The notes: generated from the sequence alone by a model not told the origin. A DNA stretch of 64,000 bases from BP-133 sp040756995 (GCA_040756995.1 JBFLYK010000021.1:1-64000), one strand, 5' to 3'; positions 16,898-25,264 are shown, counted from the first letter of the stretch. Numbers and translations: made by a program.

Positions 16898-19800
16898 CTA
16901 TCGTTGACCAGTTCCGCCCCGCCACGGCTCAGGTACGCCGGCCTGAGCGGGGCCTTCCGCCGAGTCGCGCCCGGCATGGCGGTGGGAACGGCCAGCCGTC
17001 GTCCGGTCCTTGAAGGCGCGGATGGCGAGGGCGTCGGCCACGACCGCTCGCCGGGCTTGGAGCCTGTCACGGTTTTGCAGCGCTGCTTCCCGTTCTCGCT
17101 GCCGGCGAGCGAGCCGTTCGATGGCCGAGTCGAGCCGGGCGATCCGCTGCCGCAACGACTCACCGGTCCGGTGGGCTGATCCTCCTGACCCGTCGCTGTG
17201 TACGAGATGACGCCGGGCGTCGAGGGCCGACTGCATCGCGGCGCGTTGATCGTTGGGCATGGAGTCGAGCAGACGGTCGAGATCGTGCAGCGTGTGCTCC
17301 AGCTCGGTGGCGGTGGTGGTTTCGGCCAGCTGCGCGGCCGCTTCGACGTTGGGGTCTCGGTCGTGGAGCATGGCTTCCGGTTGGCGGGCGGCGATCCGGG
17401 CGGTGAGCTCTTGGAGGGAGGGGGCGGCGGTTGTCGGGATTCCGTGGGACACGTCGAGGTTGTCGTGGTCGATGCTGTCGCCGGTGGCGACGTAGAGGCG
17501 GTTCTCGTGCCGGCCTCGGGTGGTGGCCACGTAGGTGCCCGGGGTCGTGGTGGCGTTGTCGAGCACGGTGAGGGCCCGGGAGAGCGTGCGGCCTTGCACG
17601 CCGTAGTCGGTCAGGGCGTAGCCGTGTTCAACGTGGGTGTCCACATACCACCCGGGAAGGCGGACGCGGTGGTGGCTGCCGCCGTGGCCGGCGAAGTCGA
17701 CCACGACCTCCCCGCGGTGGTGGTCCACCGCCACGATCTCCCCGCAGGCGCCGTTGCGGACCCAGAACCCGCTCTCGTTCCGGAGGCGCCGGTCGTTGTG
17801 GCGGGCGACAATCCAGTCGCCGGCTTGGAATTCGTGGCTCGAGGGTGTCCGCCACACCGGGCCGGACAGGACGCCGGCTTCGTTGAGCAGGGCGCGGGCG
17901 GCCAGGTTGAGACGCTGCCTGGTGTCGTTCGAGGCGGCGATCATCGGATCCCGGGTGGCCGCCCACTGGTCCTGCCAGTCGGCGACCAGCCGCTCGTGGA
18001 GCTCGGCCGGCGTCGATGCCCGGGTGAGCAGCCCAGCGGCGTCCCGCAGGTTGACGGAGGCGGCAACGTCACCTTGGCGGAGGGCGGCGGCGGCTTGGCG
18101 GTCGACCGCCGCGGTGGGGCCGACCTGGCGGAGGTTGCCGGTCAGGGTCGGTGCCGGGCGCTGCGAGGTGAGCCAGGTGAAGAACGAGCCGGGGCCGACG
18201 GCGGGATGCTGGTGGGGGTCACCGATGAGGACGACGGCGCCGCCGGCGGCTTCGGTGTGGGCGACGAGCCGGTCAAGTCCCCGGGTGGGGAGCATCGATG
18301 CCTCATCAGCGATCACCAGGGCGCCGGAAGCCAGTCCGCCACCCGGTGATTGCAGGTCCAACAGCGTGCGGGCCAGGGTGTCGCAGACGGCCAGGCCCGT
18401 TCGCTGCTGCAGTTCGTCGGCCGCGGTGGCCGTGACCGCGCAGCCCACGACCGGGACACCCGCCGCCTGGCAGGCAGCGACCAGCGCCGCCGTGGCGGTG
18501 GTCTTGCCCGATCCCGGGAGGCCGACCACCGGCCGGAGCAGCGCTGCGGTCCGGCTGACGGCCCGCACCATGTCGGCCTGTTCGCTGCTGAGGTGGGGGA
18601 ACCGGCCGAGGGCCGCGGCCACGGTGTCGTCGGGCAGGACCGGCCCGCGGTGCCGGTCGGCGGCGGCGATGAGCCGGGCCTCGGCGTGGGCGAGTTCGGG
18701 GATGGAGAAGCGGCTGAGGGCAGGATCGTCGACGACACCGGCCGCTTCGAGGACCCGTCCCCGTGGCCGGCCCGGCCGGTGCTCGCGCACCTGGATCACG
18801 GCGTGGGAGACGACGAAGGCGTCGGCCGCCTCCACGACCTCCGGGCCGGTCAGACGGCCGGGGAAGGCATCGGCCAGGGCCCGCACGGCGTCACCGCGAC
18901 CGAAGGTGACCGCGGCAGCGGTGAGCCCGCCGGGGCCGGCGAGAACGGCTTCGACCGCCGCGACTTCCTCGGCGGTAGGCGGCGCCAGTGACGGATGGCC
19001 GAGACAGGCGGCCACTTCGGCGGCGCCGAACCCCAGGGCCTCCGCTTCGGCCCGCCATCGCCCATGGAGGTCCTCCGAGCGGGCCGCCACCTCCTTGGCC
19101 CGGCGGGTGGCCAACGCGGCCAGTTGGCGGGCGGCGGCCGAGGCGCTGCCGTGGCGGGCGACTTCCTCGCTGATCTCGTCGGACCGTTTCGAGAACCACT
19201 CGATGACCGATCGGGGCACGCCGTCGGGTTCCGGGAACGGATCGTCGCCCCCCGCCGGGCGGATGCCGAGCCGCTCCCCGGCCAGGCGCAAGAACGTGGC
19301 CCGGTAGACGGCATCGGCGGCCCGCTGCTGGCGGAACAGGCCCGACGCCTCCAGGGCGCCGAGGCGGCCGTCGGGCAGCCGGGTGACGTTGGCGATCAGG
19401 CAATGGGTATGGAGCAGCGGATCGTTGGCCCGGCTCTCCCGGTGGTCGAAACAGGCGACGACGAACCCCTCGCCCCTGGCCCGGATCCGGACCCGCCGGT
19501 CGCGCCAGATGACGGTCGCCCGCCCCCGGGCGGCGGTGTCTTCCAGGTAGCGGAGCGCGTCGTCGACGGCCAGGTGGTGGATGCGGCGCAGCTCCCGGCG
19601 AAGCAGCGGCGGCCCGACGGCCCACAGCACCGACCAGCCCTTGGCGGGCCGGAAGACGACGTCGTAGCCCTGCCGGGTCGACGGCACCCGTCGCGTCTGA
19701 CGGAGCCGTTCGATCTCTCCCACTGGGATGTCGAACCGTCGCCGTCGACCGACGGCCGGCGCGACGAGCAGGCAGGCCGGCGCCCCGGAGGCGACCGCCG

Positions 19801-20236
19801 GTGATCCGAGCTCGCCAAGGCGGGTCCGGACCTCTCCCGCCGTCCGCAGCGTCCGGCCGGGCGTGGCCGCTTGGGCCTCCGCCCAGGCCGCTTCGCCGGC
19901 GGTCGCCCAGCGACGGACGGTTCGGGCACTGACCCCCAGGGCTGCCGCCGCGGCGTCGACGCCGATCGTCGCGCCGGTGGCGCCGGCGCCGGGATCCTGG
20001 TCGGGTGGCGTCGGGCGGCCGGTGGGGAGAAAGGCGTCGCCGGTGATGGGGTTCCGGCCTTCGAGGAGGGCGCGGAGGGCGTCGGGGTCGACCGTCCCCC
20101 CAAGGCCCAGGGATGCCGCCAGTTCGCCGCGCCACCGGCCCGGCGCCTCGCCCCGCCCGACGTAGTAGTCGGCCCGGGAAGGGGCGATCTGATCGAGGTA
20201 GTAGGCGACCGAGCGGATGACGGCGACGTTCAGCAC
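16898..20236 (-). CDS. MobF (TrwC-type) relaxase-helicase
   Basis: About 1112 residues. The N-terminus has VAYYLDQ (Tyr12/Tyr13) and RADYYVGRGE, candidate catalytic tyrosines, then the relaxase core with VFRPAKGWSVLWAV. The metal-binding histidines fall in FDHRESRANDPLLHTHCLIAN (His265, His276, His278). The C-terminal half is a RecD-like helicase with Walker A GLPGSGKTT near residue 572 and Walker B VIADEASM. Such proteins nick at oriT and unwind the transferred strand. Residues about 75-187 are an extra segment with a helix-turn-helix (AAAALGVSARTVRRWATAGE) before the usual core. GTG 20236 overlaps the upstream gene by seven bases. Several long + strand readings here are shadows. Confidence 0.9.
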   Translation of the reverse strand: MLNVAVIRSVAYYLDQIAPSRADYYVGRGEAPGRWRGELAASLGLGGTVDPDALRALLEGRNPITGDAFLPTGRPTPPDQDPGAGATGATIGVDAAAAALGVSARTVRRWATAGEAAWAEAQAATPGRTLRTAGEVRTRLGELGSPAVASGAPACLLVAPAVGRRRRFDIPVGEIERLRQTRRVPSTRQGYDVVFRPAKGWSVLWAVGPPLLRRELRRIHHLAVDDALRYLEDTAARGRATVIWRDRRVRIRARGEGFVVACFDHRESRANDPLLHTHCLIANVTRLPDGRLGALEASGLFRQQRAADAVYRATFLRLAGERLGIRPAGGDDPFPEPDGVPRSVIEWFSKRSDEISEEVARHGSASAAARQLAALATRRAKEVAARSEDLHGRWRAEAEALGFGAAEVAACLGHPSLAPPTAEEVAAVEAVLAGPGGLTAAAVTFGRGDAVRALADAFPGRLTGPEVVEAADAFVVSHAVIQVREHRPGRPRGRVLEAAGVVDDPALSRFSIPELAHAEARLIAAADRHRGPVLPDDTVAAALGRFPHLSSEQADMVRAVSRTAALLRPVVGLPGSGKTTATAALVAACQAAGVPVVGCAVTATAADELQQRTGLAVCDTLARTLLDLQSPGGGLASGALVIADEASMLPTRGLDRLVAHTEAAGGAVVLIGDPHQHPAVGPGSFFTWLTSQRPAPTLTGNLRQVGPTAAVDRQAAAALRQGDVAASVNLRDAAGLLTRASTPAELHERLVADWQDQWAATRDPMIAASNDTRQRLNLAARALLNEAGVLSGPVWRTPSSHEFQAGDWIVARHNDRRLRNESGFWVRNGACGEIVAVDHHRGEVVVDFAGHGGSHHRVRLPGWYVDTHVEHGYALTDYGVQGRTLSRALTVLDNATTTPGTYVATTRGRHENRLYVATGDSIDHDNLDVSHGIPTTAAPSLQELTARIAARQPEAMLHDRDPNVEAAAQLAETTTATELEHTLHDLDRLLDSMPNDQRAAMQSALDARRHLVHSDGSGGSAHRTGESLRQRIARLDSAIERLARRQREREAALQNRDRLQARRAVVADALAIRAFKDRTTAGRSHRHAGRDSAEGPAQAGVPEPWRGGTGQR

Positions 20237-20937
20237 ACCGACATCGACGCCCCCGCCAGCCGCTGTTCGGCCCGCCGGCGCCGGGTCCGCAGCACGACCG
20301 GGTCAACCCCCACGGCGGCGGCCACGGCGGCCGCCGGATGGCCGGCGACGCGAGTCGTATAGATCAGTGCGGCGTCCTCCCGGCGGATCGACCCCTGCCG
20401 CAACCCCGCCACCAGCAGCCCGGTCAGCCGCTCGGCTGCGCTGCGCTCTGGCGGCGCCGCCACGGTCAGGGCGGCCTCCAGAGGCATCGTCGGGGTGTCA
20501 GGGACCCGGCGGACGACCCGGCGCAGACGATCCCGGACCCAATCGATCACCGCCGCGGCCGGCCACTCGAGGTCCTGGCCCCCCAGCTGGTGGATCCGCT
20601 CCACGGCGAGCATCACGAGGTTCTGGAGACGGTCGTCGTCATCCGCCCCGACCGACGGGTACTGCCCAGCCAGCCGAAGAAGACCCGGCAGGAGCGCCTC
20701 CAGGGCACAGCGGCGAGCCGACCCATCGTCGGCGCTGACCCGAATCAGGGCCGCCAGGACATCGTTCGCCGCCCTGGCCGAGGGGTTGAGCCGCACGAAG
20801 GCGATCACCTCGGCGAGGCTGTCGAAGCCCGCCAGGCGACCATCCGCCGCCGCCCACCGGCCGAGGACCGCGGAGTTCTCCGGCCGTGCCGCCAGCGATT
20901 CCCACTCCAACGCCAGTCCATCCCACAGTCGAGCCAT
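20230..20937 (-). CDS. Sigma-factor-like regulatory protein
   Basis: About 235 residues. The C-terminal third (DAALIYTTRVAGHPAAAVAAAVGVDP...RRRRAEQRL) has the look of a sigma-70 region 4 helix-turn-helix. The middle (DRLQNLVMLAVERI) could be a degenerate region 2. It is not a normal ECF sigma: the first 100 residues resemble nothing I know. The stop overlaps the relaxase start, so it is cotranscribed with it and probably controls transfer or copy number. An array of four 12-bp repeats begins 21 bases upstream of its ATG. Confidence 0.55.
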   Translation of the reverse strand: MARLWDGLALEWESLAARPENSAVLGRWAAADGRLAGFDSLAEVIAFVRLNPSARAANDVLAALIRVSADDGSARRCALEALLPGLLRLAGQYPSVGADDDDRLQNLVMLAVERIHQLGGQDLEWPAAAVIDWVRDRLRRVVRRVPDTPTMPLEAALTVAAPPERSAAERLTGLLVAGLRQGSIRREDAALIYTTRVAGHPAAAVAAAVGVDPVVLRTRRRRAEQRLAGASMSVC

Positions 20938-20957
20938 GGGGACGACGATCCCGATCG

Positions 20958-21003
20958 ACTCGGGACCGGACCTGGGACCAAACTCGGGACCGGACTCGGG
21001 ACC
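20958..21003. repeat. Array 1 of 12-bp repeats (4 units)
   Basis: ACTCGGGACC or ACCTGGGACC recurs at 20958, 20970, 20982 and 20994, exactly every 12 bases. The last two bases of each unit vary (GG, AA, GG, TG). Read on the - strand, the direction of the adjacent gene starting at 20937, the unit is GGTCCCGAGT. The regular phase close to a start codon suggests a multi-site operator or iterons. Confidence 0.85.
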
Positions 21004-21044
21004 TGCCGGTCAGGACGACTTTTTCGACCGGGTCCGTCCTCCCC

Positions 21045-21092
21045 ACTCGGGACCAAACTCGGGACCAAACTCGGGACGGCGGACTCGGGACC
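21045..21092. repeat. Array 2 of 12-bp repeats (4 units)
   Basis: The same unit, ACTCGGGAC[C/G], occurs at 21045, 21057, 21069 and 21083 (steps of 12, 12 and 14). It is separated from array 1 by 41 bases without units. Array 2 ends 6 bases before the stop of the broken gene at 21098-21350, so it is intergenic. Confidence 0.85.
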
Positions 21093-21097
21093 GCCCT

Positions 21098-21350
21098 TCA
21101 GGACCGTTCCTCGGGGGCATCTCGCCGGGCGCCTGCGGCCACCTCGCGGACCGCCAGCAGGCCACGAGCGAGCGACCGGCGGTCTCGGCCGATCAAGGCA
21201 GCCGTTGCCGGCGTGGACGGCCGCCACGATCCGCGCCTGGACCTCGGCGGCGATCTCCTCCAAGCGGAACGTGTCCCGGCCGTGGGAGCCCTCCAGCCGG
21301 CGGAACGCTTCCAGAACGCCTTCCTGGCAGGTCCTCGGCGGCGACCTCAT
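21098..21350 (-). pseudogene. Small helix-rich DNA-binding-like gene, apparently frameshifted
   Basis: From ATG 21350 the frame reads 40 good residues (GVLEAFRRLEGSHGRDTFRL, then EEIAAEVQAR), which resemble the N-terminus of small helix-turn-helix proteins. The frame then turns into Pro/Arg-rich sequence and runs through the repeat arrays. Dropping one base near 21230 instead continues into SWRPSTPATAALIGRDRRSL and ends at TGA 21098-21100 after a plausible helical tail. A single-base insertion, real or a sequencing error, explains both. The remaining bases 21351-21606 show no gene on either strand. Confidence 0.35.
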
Positions 21351-21606
21351 GACCTGCTCGTCGAGTCAGACCGAGCCCGACACCCGCTCGCTCCCTACGG
21401 CCGTGGCCGCGGTAGCGGACACGGCGTGATCTGTACCGCCTGACCACCGGGGAACCCGTGTTCGATCCGCCCGCCTGAGACCGTCCGCCTCGCCTGCCGT
21501 CGCCACGCCCCGGGGGGCAGTCGACCTCGACACCCACCGTCGCGCCGCCCGACGTCCCCACCCATCGGTCCGCGGGCCCCGCCGGAATCTTCTCCCGAAT
21601 TTCGTT

Positions 21607-21640
21607 GGTCCCAGGTTTGGTCCCGAGTTTGGTCCCGAGT
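21607..21640. repeat. Array 3 of 12-bp repeats (3 units, opposite orientation)
   Basis: GGTCCCAGGT at 21607 and GGTCCCGAGT at 21619 and 21631 are the reverse complement of the units in arrays 1 and 2, again on a 12-base step. The array ends 21 bases before the ATG at 21662. Each divergent gene therefore has the repeats in the same orientation relative to its own transcription and at nearly the same distance from its start. Confidence 0.85.
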
Positions 21641-21661
21641 CCCGGGCGCAGGGTGCGGGCC

Positions 21662-22207
21662 ATGACCAACACCAAGCGCCTCCATCCCGCCCTCCGACCC
21701 AACCCGACCCTCCCCGCCGCCATCGCCGGCAACGCCCCGGCCGACCGGGCCGTCCGCTCGGCCGTCCTCGATGCCTGGGCCCGCCAGTGGGGCACCCCCG
21801 GCGAGCTCGTCCTGCTCGCCTCCTCCCCCGCCGAAGCCCGCAGCCTGAACCTCCTCGCCCGCTCGACCCTGCGCGCCGCCGGCCGACTCGCCGGCCCGGC
21901 CGTCGCCGCCGGGGACGTCGAACTGGCCCCCGGTGACCGCGTTGTCGCCGGACCGGGAGGCATCGGCCGACCCGACGGTCGAGGCATCCCGCAAGGCTGT
22001 CCCGGTGACGTCCGCCTGGTCGATCCCGCCGCCGGCAGCGCCGTCATCGACTTCCCCACCGCCGGCGTCGTCCGCCTCAACCGCAGCCGCCTCGGGCGAG
22101 CCCGGCTGACCTACGGCTACGCCGTCGCCGCCCCACCCGGATTCGGCCGACGGGTCGGTGGCCTGCGACTCGCCACCCCCGCCCACCTCGGCGCCGAGAT
22201 CGCCTGA
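21662..22207 (+). CDS. Stand-alone paralogue of the relaxase helicase tail
   Basis: About 181 residues from ATG 21662; in-frame codons to 21605 lie in the repeat array. The body runs parallel to the relaxase region after its helicase motifs. LLASSPAEARSLNLLARSTL matches IAASNDTRQRLNLAARALL, LAPGDRVVAGPGG matches FQAGDWIVARHND, CPGDVRLVDPAAGSAVIDF matches CGEIVAVDHHRGEVVVDF, and LTYGYAVA matches VEHGYALT. It therefore resembles the SH3-like part of RecD-type helicases without the ATPase. It may bind DNA or modulate the relaxase, or be a remnant. First gene of the rightward unit. Confidence 0.6.
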   Translation: MTNTKRLHPALRPNPTLPAAIAGNAPADRAVRSAVLDAWARQWGTPGELVLLASSPAEARSLNLLARSTLRAAGRLAGPAVAAGDVELAPGDRVVAGPGGIGRPDGRGIPQGCPGDVRLVDPAAGSAVIDFPTAGVVRLNRSRLGRARLTYGYAVAAPPGFGRRVGGLRLATPAHLGAEIA

Positions 22208-22242
22208 CCCACTCCACCCAGCGATCCGAGAAGGAGCACTTC

Positions 22243-22911
22243 ATGACCACCATCACGCTCGTCGGCGCCCGCGGCGGGCAGGGCACATCGACCGTCGCCG
22301 CCGCCCTCGCCCTCCACGCCGCCGACGACCTCCCCACCGTCCTCCTGACCCACGACCCCACCGCCATGGCCCGACTCCTCGGCACCACCGGAGCGATCCC
22401 CGCCCCGCCCGAACCGTTCGCTGTCGGGCCCACCCTCACCGTGGCCAGCCTCGACGGGCCGAAGCAGACCGTGACCATCATCGACGCCGGCCACGCCGAA
22501 CAGGCCGCCGCCCGACTCCCCGTCGACGGCCGCCGCTACGCCGTCGTGCGAGGTCCCTGCTACCTCGCCCTCGCCACCCTCGTCTCCCACCCCGACCTCC
22601 GCCCCGACGGCGTCATCCTCGTCGCCGAGCCCGGCCGAGCCCTCTCCGCCGCCGACACCAGCGCCGTCCTGGGCGTCCCCGTCGTGGCCACCGTCCCCGT
22701 CCGCCCCTCCATCGCCCGGCTCATCGACGCCGGTCTCCTGGCCGGACGACCCGATGAAATCCCCGGTCTCGACCTGCTCAGCCACAGCCTGGTCCACGGC
22801 GTCGACCCGACCCCAGCCACCGCCAGCCACCCGATCCATCGGGCCCAACCCGGCATCGCTCGCCACGGCGCCGACCGGTCGATCACCCACTCCTGGGGGC
22901 ACGAGCGATGA
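22243..22911 (+). CDS. TadZ/CpaE/ParA-like P-loop protein with altered Walker A
   Basis: About 222 residues. It opens VGARGGQGTSTVAAALAL, closely like the atypical Walker A of CpaE/TadZ proteins (GARGGVGAST), in which the catalytic Lys is lost. A switch-like TIIDAGHAEQ and DGVILVAEPG follow, as in the ParA/MinD fold. TadZ-type proteins place Tad machinery at the cell pole; ParA relatives partition plasmids. Either would suit this element. AGAAGGAG precedes the ATG and the stop overlaps the next start (ATGA). The C-terminal 40 residues look disordered. Confidence 0.65.
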   Translation: MTTITLVGARGGQGTSTVAAALALHAADDLPTVLLTHDPTAMARLLGTTGAIPAPPEPFAVGPTLTVASLDGPKQTVTIIDAGHAEQAAARLPVDGRRYAVVRGPCYLALATLVSHPDLRPDGVILVAEPGRALSAADTSAVLGVPVVATVPVRPSIARLIDAGLLAGRPDEIPGLDLLSHSLVHGVDPTPATASHPIHRAQPGIARHGADRSITHSWGHER

Positions 22912-23417
22912 CCACCAGCAACGGGACGGACAGGACCAGACCGGACCGGTCGACCGACCTCGCCGGGTGGTTCGCCGCCCACGACGGCCTGCTCGTCGTC
23001 CCTCTCCACAACCCGGTCCTCGACACCCTCGGGCACCATCCCACCAGCCCCTACGCCGAGCAGTACTGGGTACCCACCATCGGGCCGACCGCCTCGATCC
23101 TCCACCGACGCCTCGCCGCCGGCCTCGACCGCCACCCCGATGGCTACCCGGTCCACCTGCCCACGCTGGCCCGAGAGATCGGTCTCGGGGCCGGCACCGG
23201 CCGGGGCGCACCGCTGACCAAGTCGCTCGTCCGTCTGGTGGGGTTCAACCTGGCCGAAATCACCGACGGGCGATTCGCGGTGCGACCGACCCTCCCGCCG
23301 CTCACCCGACGCCAAGCCGCTCACCTCCCGCCCCACCTGGCGCAACGCCACCACCGCGACGCCCTCGTCCGGCCCACGTCGACGTCCGCCGGCCACGGAC
23401 TGTCCGTTGACCGGTAA
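22908..23417 (+). CDS. Winged-helix-like protein of unknown function
   Basis: About 169 residues. The central part (YWVPTIGPTASILHRRLAAG, then VHLPTLAREIGLG, KSLVRLVGFNLAEI) reads like a winged helix-turn-helix with a basic C-terminus. Similar proteins beginning with a conserved W/Y-x-P-x-x-G-P block are common in actinobacteria and remain uncharacterised, as far as I recall. Coupled by ATGA to the P-loop gene and 5 bases from the primase gene, so probably a replication or partition accessory. Confidence 0.55.
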   Translation: MTTSNGTDRTRPDRSTDLAGWFAAHDGLLVVPLHNPVLDTLGHHPTSPYAEQYWVPTIGPTASILHRRLAAGLDRHPDGYPVHLPTLAREIGLGAGTGRGAPLTKSLVRLVGFNLAEITDGRFAVRPTLPPLTRRQAAHLPPHLAQRHHRDALVRPTSTSAGHGLSVDR

Positions 23418-23422
23418 GTCGC

Positions 23423-24322
23423 ATGCGCTCCCCGCTCGACGCCGCCCTCAGCTACGCCCAGCGAGGCTGGGCCGTCTTTCCCTGCCACGAACCGGCCATG
23501 GGCCGATGCAGCTGTCGCCGGGACGACTGCCCCAGCCCGGCGAAACACCCTCGCACGCCGCACGGCCTGCGCAACGCCTCCACCGATCCCGAGGTCGTCT
23601 CCCGCTGGTGGCGCCGCTGGCCCGACGCCAACATCGGCGTGCGGACGGGCGGCGAGTCCGGTCTCATCGTCCTCGACGTCGATCCCGACCACGGCGGGCT
23701 CCGCAGCCTCATCGAGCTCGAGCGGCGCCACGGCCGGCTCCCCCCGAGCCCGACGGTGCGCACCGGGACCGGCCGCCACTACTGGTTCCGCCACCCCGGA
23801 TCGCCCCTCCGCAACAGCGCCGGCCGTCTCGGCCCCGGCATCGACCTCCGCGGCGACGGCGGATACATCATCGCCCCGCCCAGCCGCCACGCCAGCGGAC
23901 GCCGCTACCAGTGGACATCCCAACAGCCCCTCGCCCCAGCCCCCGACTGGCTCCTCCAACTGGCCCGGGAACCCACCCGGCTCGACCCGCCGATCTCCCT
24001 CCCCGACCACCCCGCTCCCAACGACACCCGGCCCTGGGCACGAGCGGCCCTCGACGGCGAACTGGCCCGGATCCGAAACGCCACCCACGGCTCCCGCAAC
24101 CACACCCTCAACCGCTCCTCCTTCGCCCTCGGCCAACTCGTCGCCGCCGGACACCTCCACGAAGAACCCGTCCGCAGCGCCCTGCTCCGTGCCGGCCTCG
24201 ACGTCGGACTCACCCCCAGGGAAGTCCAAACCACCGTCACCAGCGGCCTTCGAGCCGGCAGCCGATCCCCCCGATCACCATCAACATCACGAGGGGGAGC
24301 TTCCCTTGCGCCGCCCGGATGA
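23423..24322 (+). CDS. Bifunctional DNA primase/polymerase (AEP, prim-pol)
   Basis: About 299 residues. The N-terminal prim-pol domain has ALSYAQRGWAVFPCHEP, a Cys-rich zinc-like insert (CHE, CSCRRDDC), the paired acidic motif VLDVDPDHGG near residue 90 and the His motif GRHYWFRHPG near 120. GPGIDLRGDGGYIIAPPS follows, as is usual. The C-terminal part (GSRNHTLNRSSFALGQLVA) matches the helical extension of plasmid and phage prim-pols. It should prime or perform replication of the element. The last gene before the gene content turns metabolic. Confidence 0.85.
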   Translation: MRSPLDAALSYAQRGWAVFPCHEPAMGRCSCRRDDCPSPAKHPRTPHGLRNASTDPEVVSRWWRRWPDANIGVRTGGESGLIVLDVDPDHGGLRSLIELERRHGRLPPSPTVRTGTGRHYWFRHPGSPLRNSAGRLGPGIDLRGDGGYIIAPPSRHASGRRYQWTSQQPLAPAPDWLLQLAREPTRLDPPISLPDHPAPNDTRPWARAALDGELARIRNATHGSRNHTLNRSSFALGQLVAAGHLHEEPVRSALLRAGLDVGLTPREVQTTVTSGLRAGSRSPRSPSTSRGGASLAPPG

Positions 24323-24499
24323 GCCGCTTCGAGGGCTGGTTTCGGGCTCATGTACGCGGCCGTGCCGCGGGCGAACATCGCCCGCCGGTCACCCGGGGGG
24401 GGGCGAGCGCCCAGCTTGAAGGTACAGAGAACGCTCTGCGGGCCCTGTGCCGGCGGGACTGTCGACGAGTCCTGCGGGGCGCCGACGCCCTCTTGCGGC

Positions 24500-25150
24500 T
24501 CAGGGACCCAGCAGGGCGGGGACGACGAACCGTTCGAGGTGGGACCGGACCTGGTCCGGGCTTCCGACCAACTCCGGCAGGGCGGCATGGGCCAAGAGCA
24601 GGAACGTCAGCCAGCGGCTGGTCTCGCTCCAGTCGAGCCCCGCCCGGAGGGCGCCCTGTCGCTCGGCGTAGTCGAAGACGGGGTGGAAGCAGTCGGCGAT
24701 CGCTTCCACCACCGAGTCGGCCTGGGCAACGATCCGGGCGGTCGTCCCCATGACGTCGGACCGGAGGAGCAGTTTGACGTACTCGTCGTCCCGGGATCCT
24801 TCCACCACAAAGAGGAGGCCTTCCACGACGGCGCGGCGGACGGGGCCCCGCAGCCGCAAGCCGCCGGCGAGGCGGGCGCTCATCAGGCGGACCTCCCCCA
24901 GCACCACCTCGACGATCAGCGCTTCTTTGTTCGGGAAATGCCGGTACAGGTGGGGTCGGGGCATGCCGGCCGCGTCGGCGATGTCCTGCATGCGGGTCCG
25001 CTCAATCCCCCACCGTTCGAAACACCCGACGGCGGCGACGGCGATCCGCTCCCGGGGCTCGCCCTCGCTCGACGGATCCCGGTGGACCGGCTCGGCCGGC
25101 GCTCGCCGGCGGGTCGTCCCATCGGAAGCGGCGGTCATGGTCTGCATCAT
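24500..25150 (-). CDS. TetR-family regulator
   Basis: About 216 residues from ATG 25150; ATG 25147 and 25138 are equally possible and none has a clear Shine-Dalgarno. The helix-turn-helix is RMQDIADAAGMPRPHLYRHF. A typical all-helical ligand-binding domain follows with no stretch that reveals a ligand. The gap from the primase gene (24323-24499) holds no gene on either strand. It does contain a run of nine G around 24395. Confidence 0.8.
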   Translation of the reverse strand: MMQTMTAASDGTTRRRAPAEPVHRDPSSEGEPRERIAVAAVGCFERWGIERTRMQDIADAAGMPRPHLYRHFPNKEALIVEVVLGEVRLMSARLAGGLRLRGPVRRAVVEGLLFVVEGSRDDEYVKLLLRSDVMGTTARIVAQADSVVEAIADCFHPVFDYAERQGALRAGLDWSETSRWLTFLLLAHAALPELVGSPDQVRSHLERFVVPALLGP

Positions 25151-25264
25151 GCCGCACGCCGCGGATTCGCCTCTCTGGGAGCGGGACCTCCCTCCCGCCG
25201 TGTGGGGCGCCGGAGACTGATCTCGTGGGCGATCGGCGAGCATCCCTCGCCTACGCCGACCGCG

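Noticed and set aside
17198..19804. Several long + strand frames across the relaxase gene
   Set aside because: No recognisable domains, while the - strand reading has relaxase and helicase motifs in order.
20958..21640. CRISPR array from the repeated 12-bp units
   Set aside because: Units are only 12 bases, adjoin one another with no unique spacers, and no cas genes are present.
24323..24499. tRNA gene serving as attachment site
   Set aside because: No cloverleaf or T-loop consensus could be found in the gap, and no integrase gene is seen in the window.
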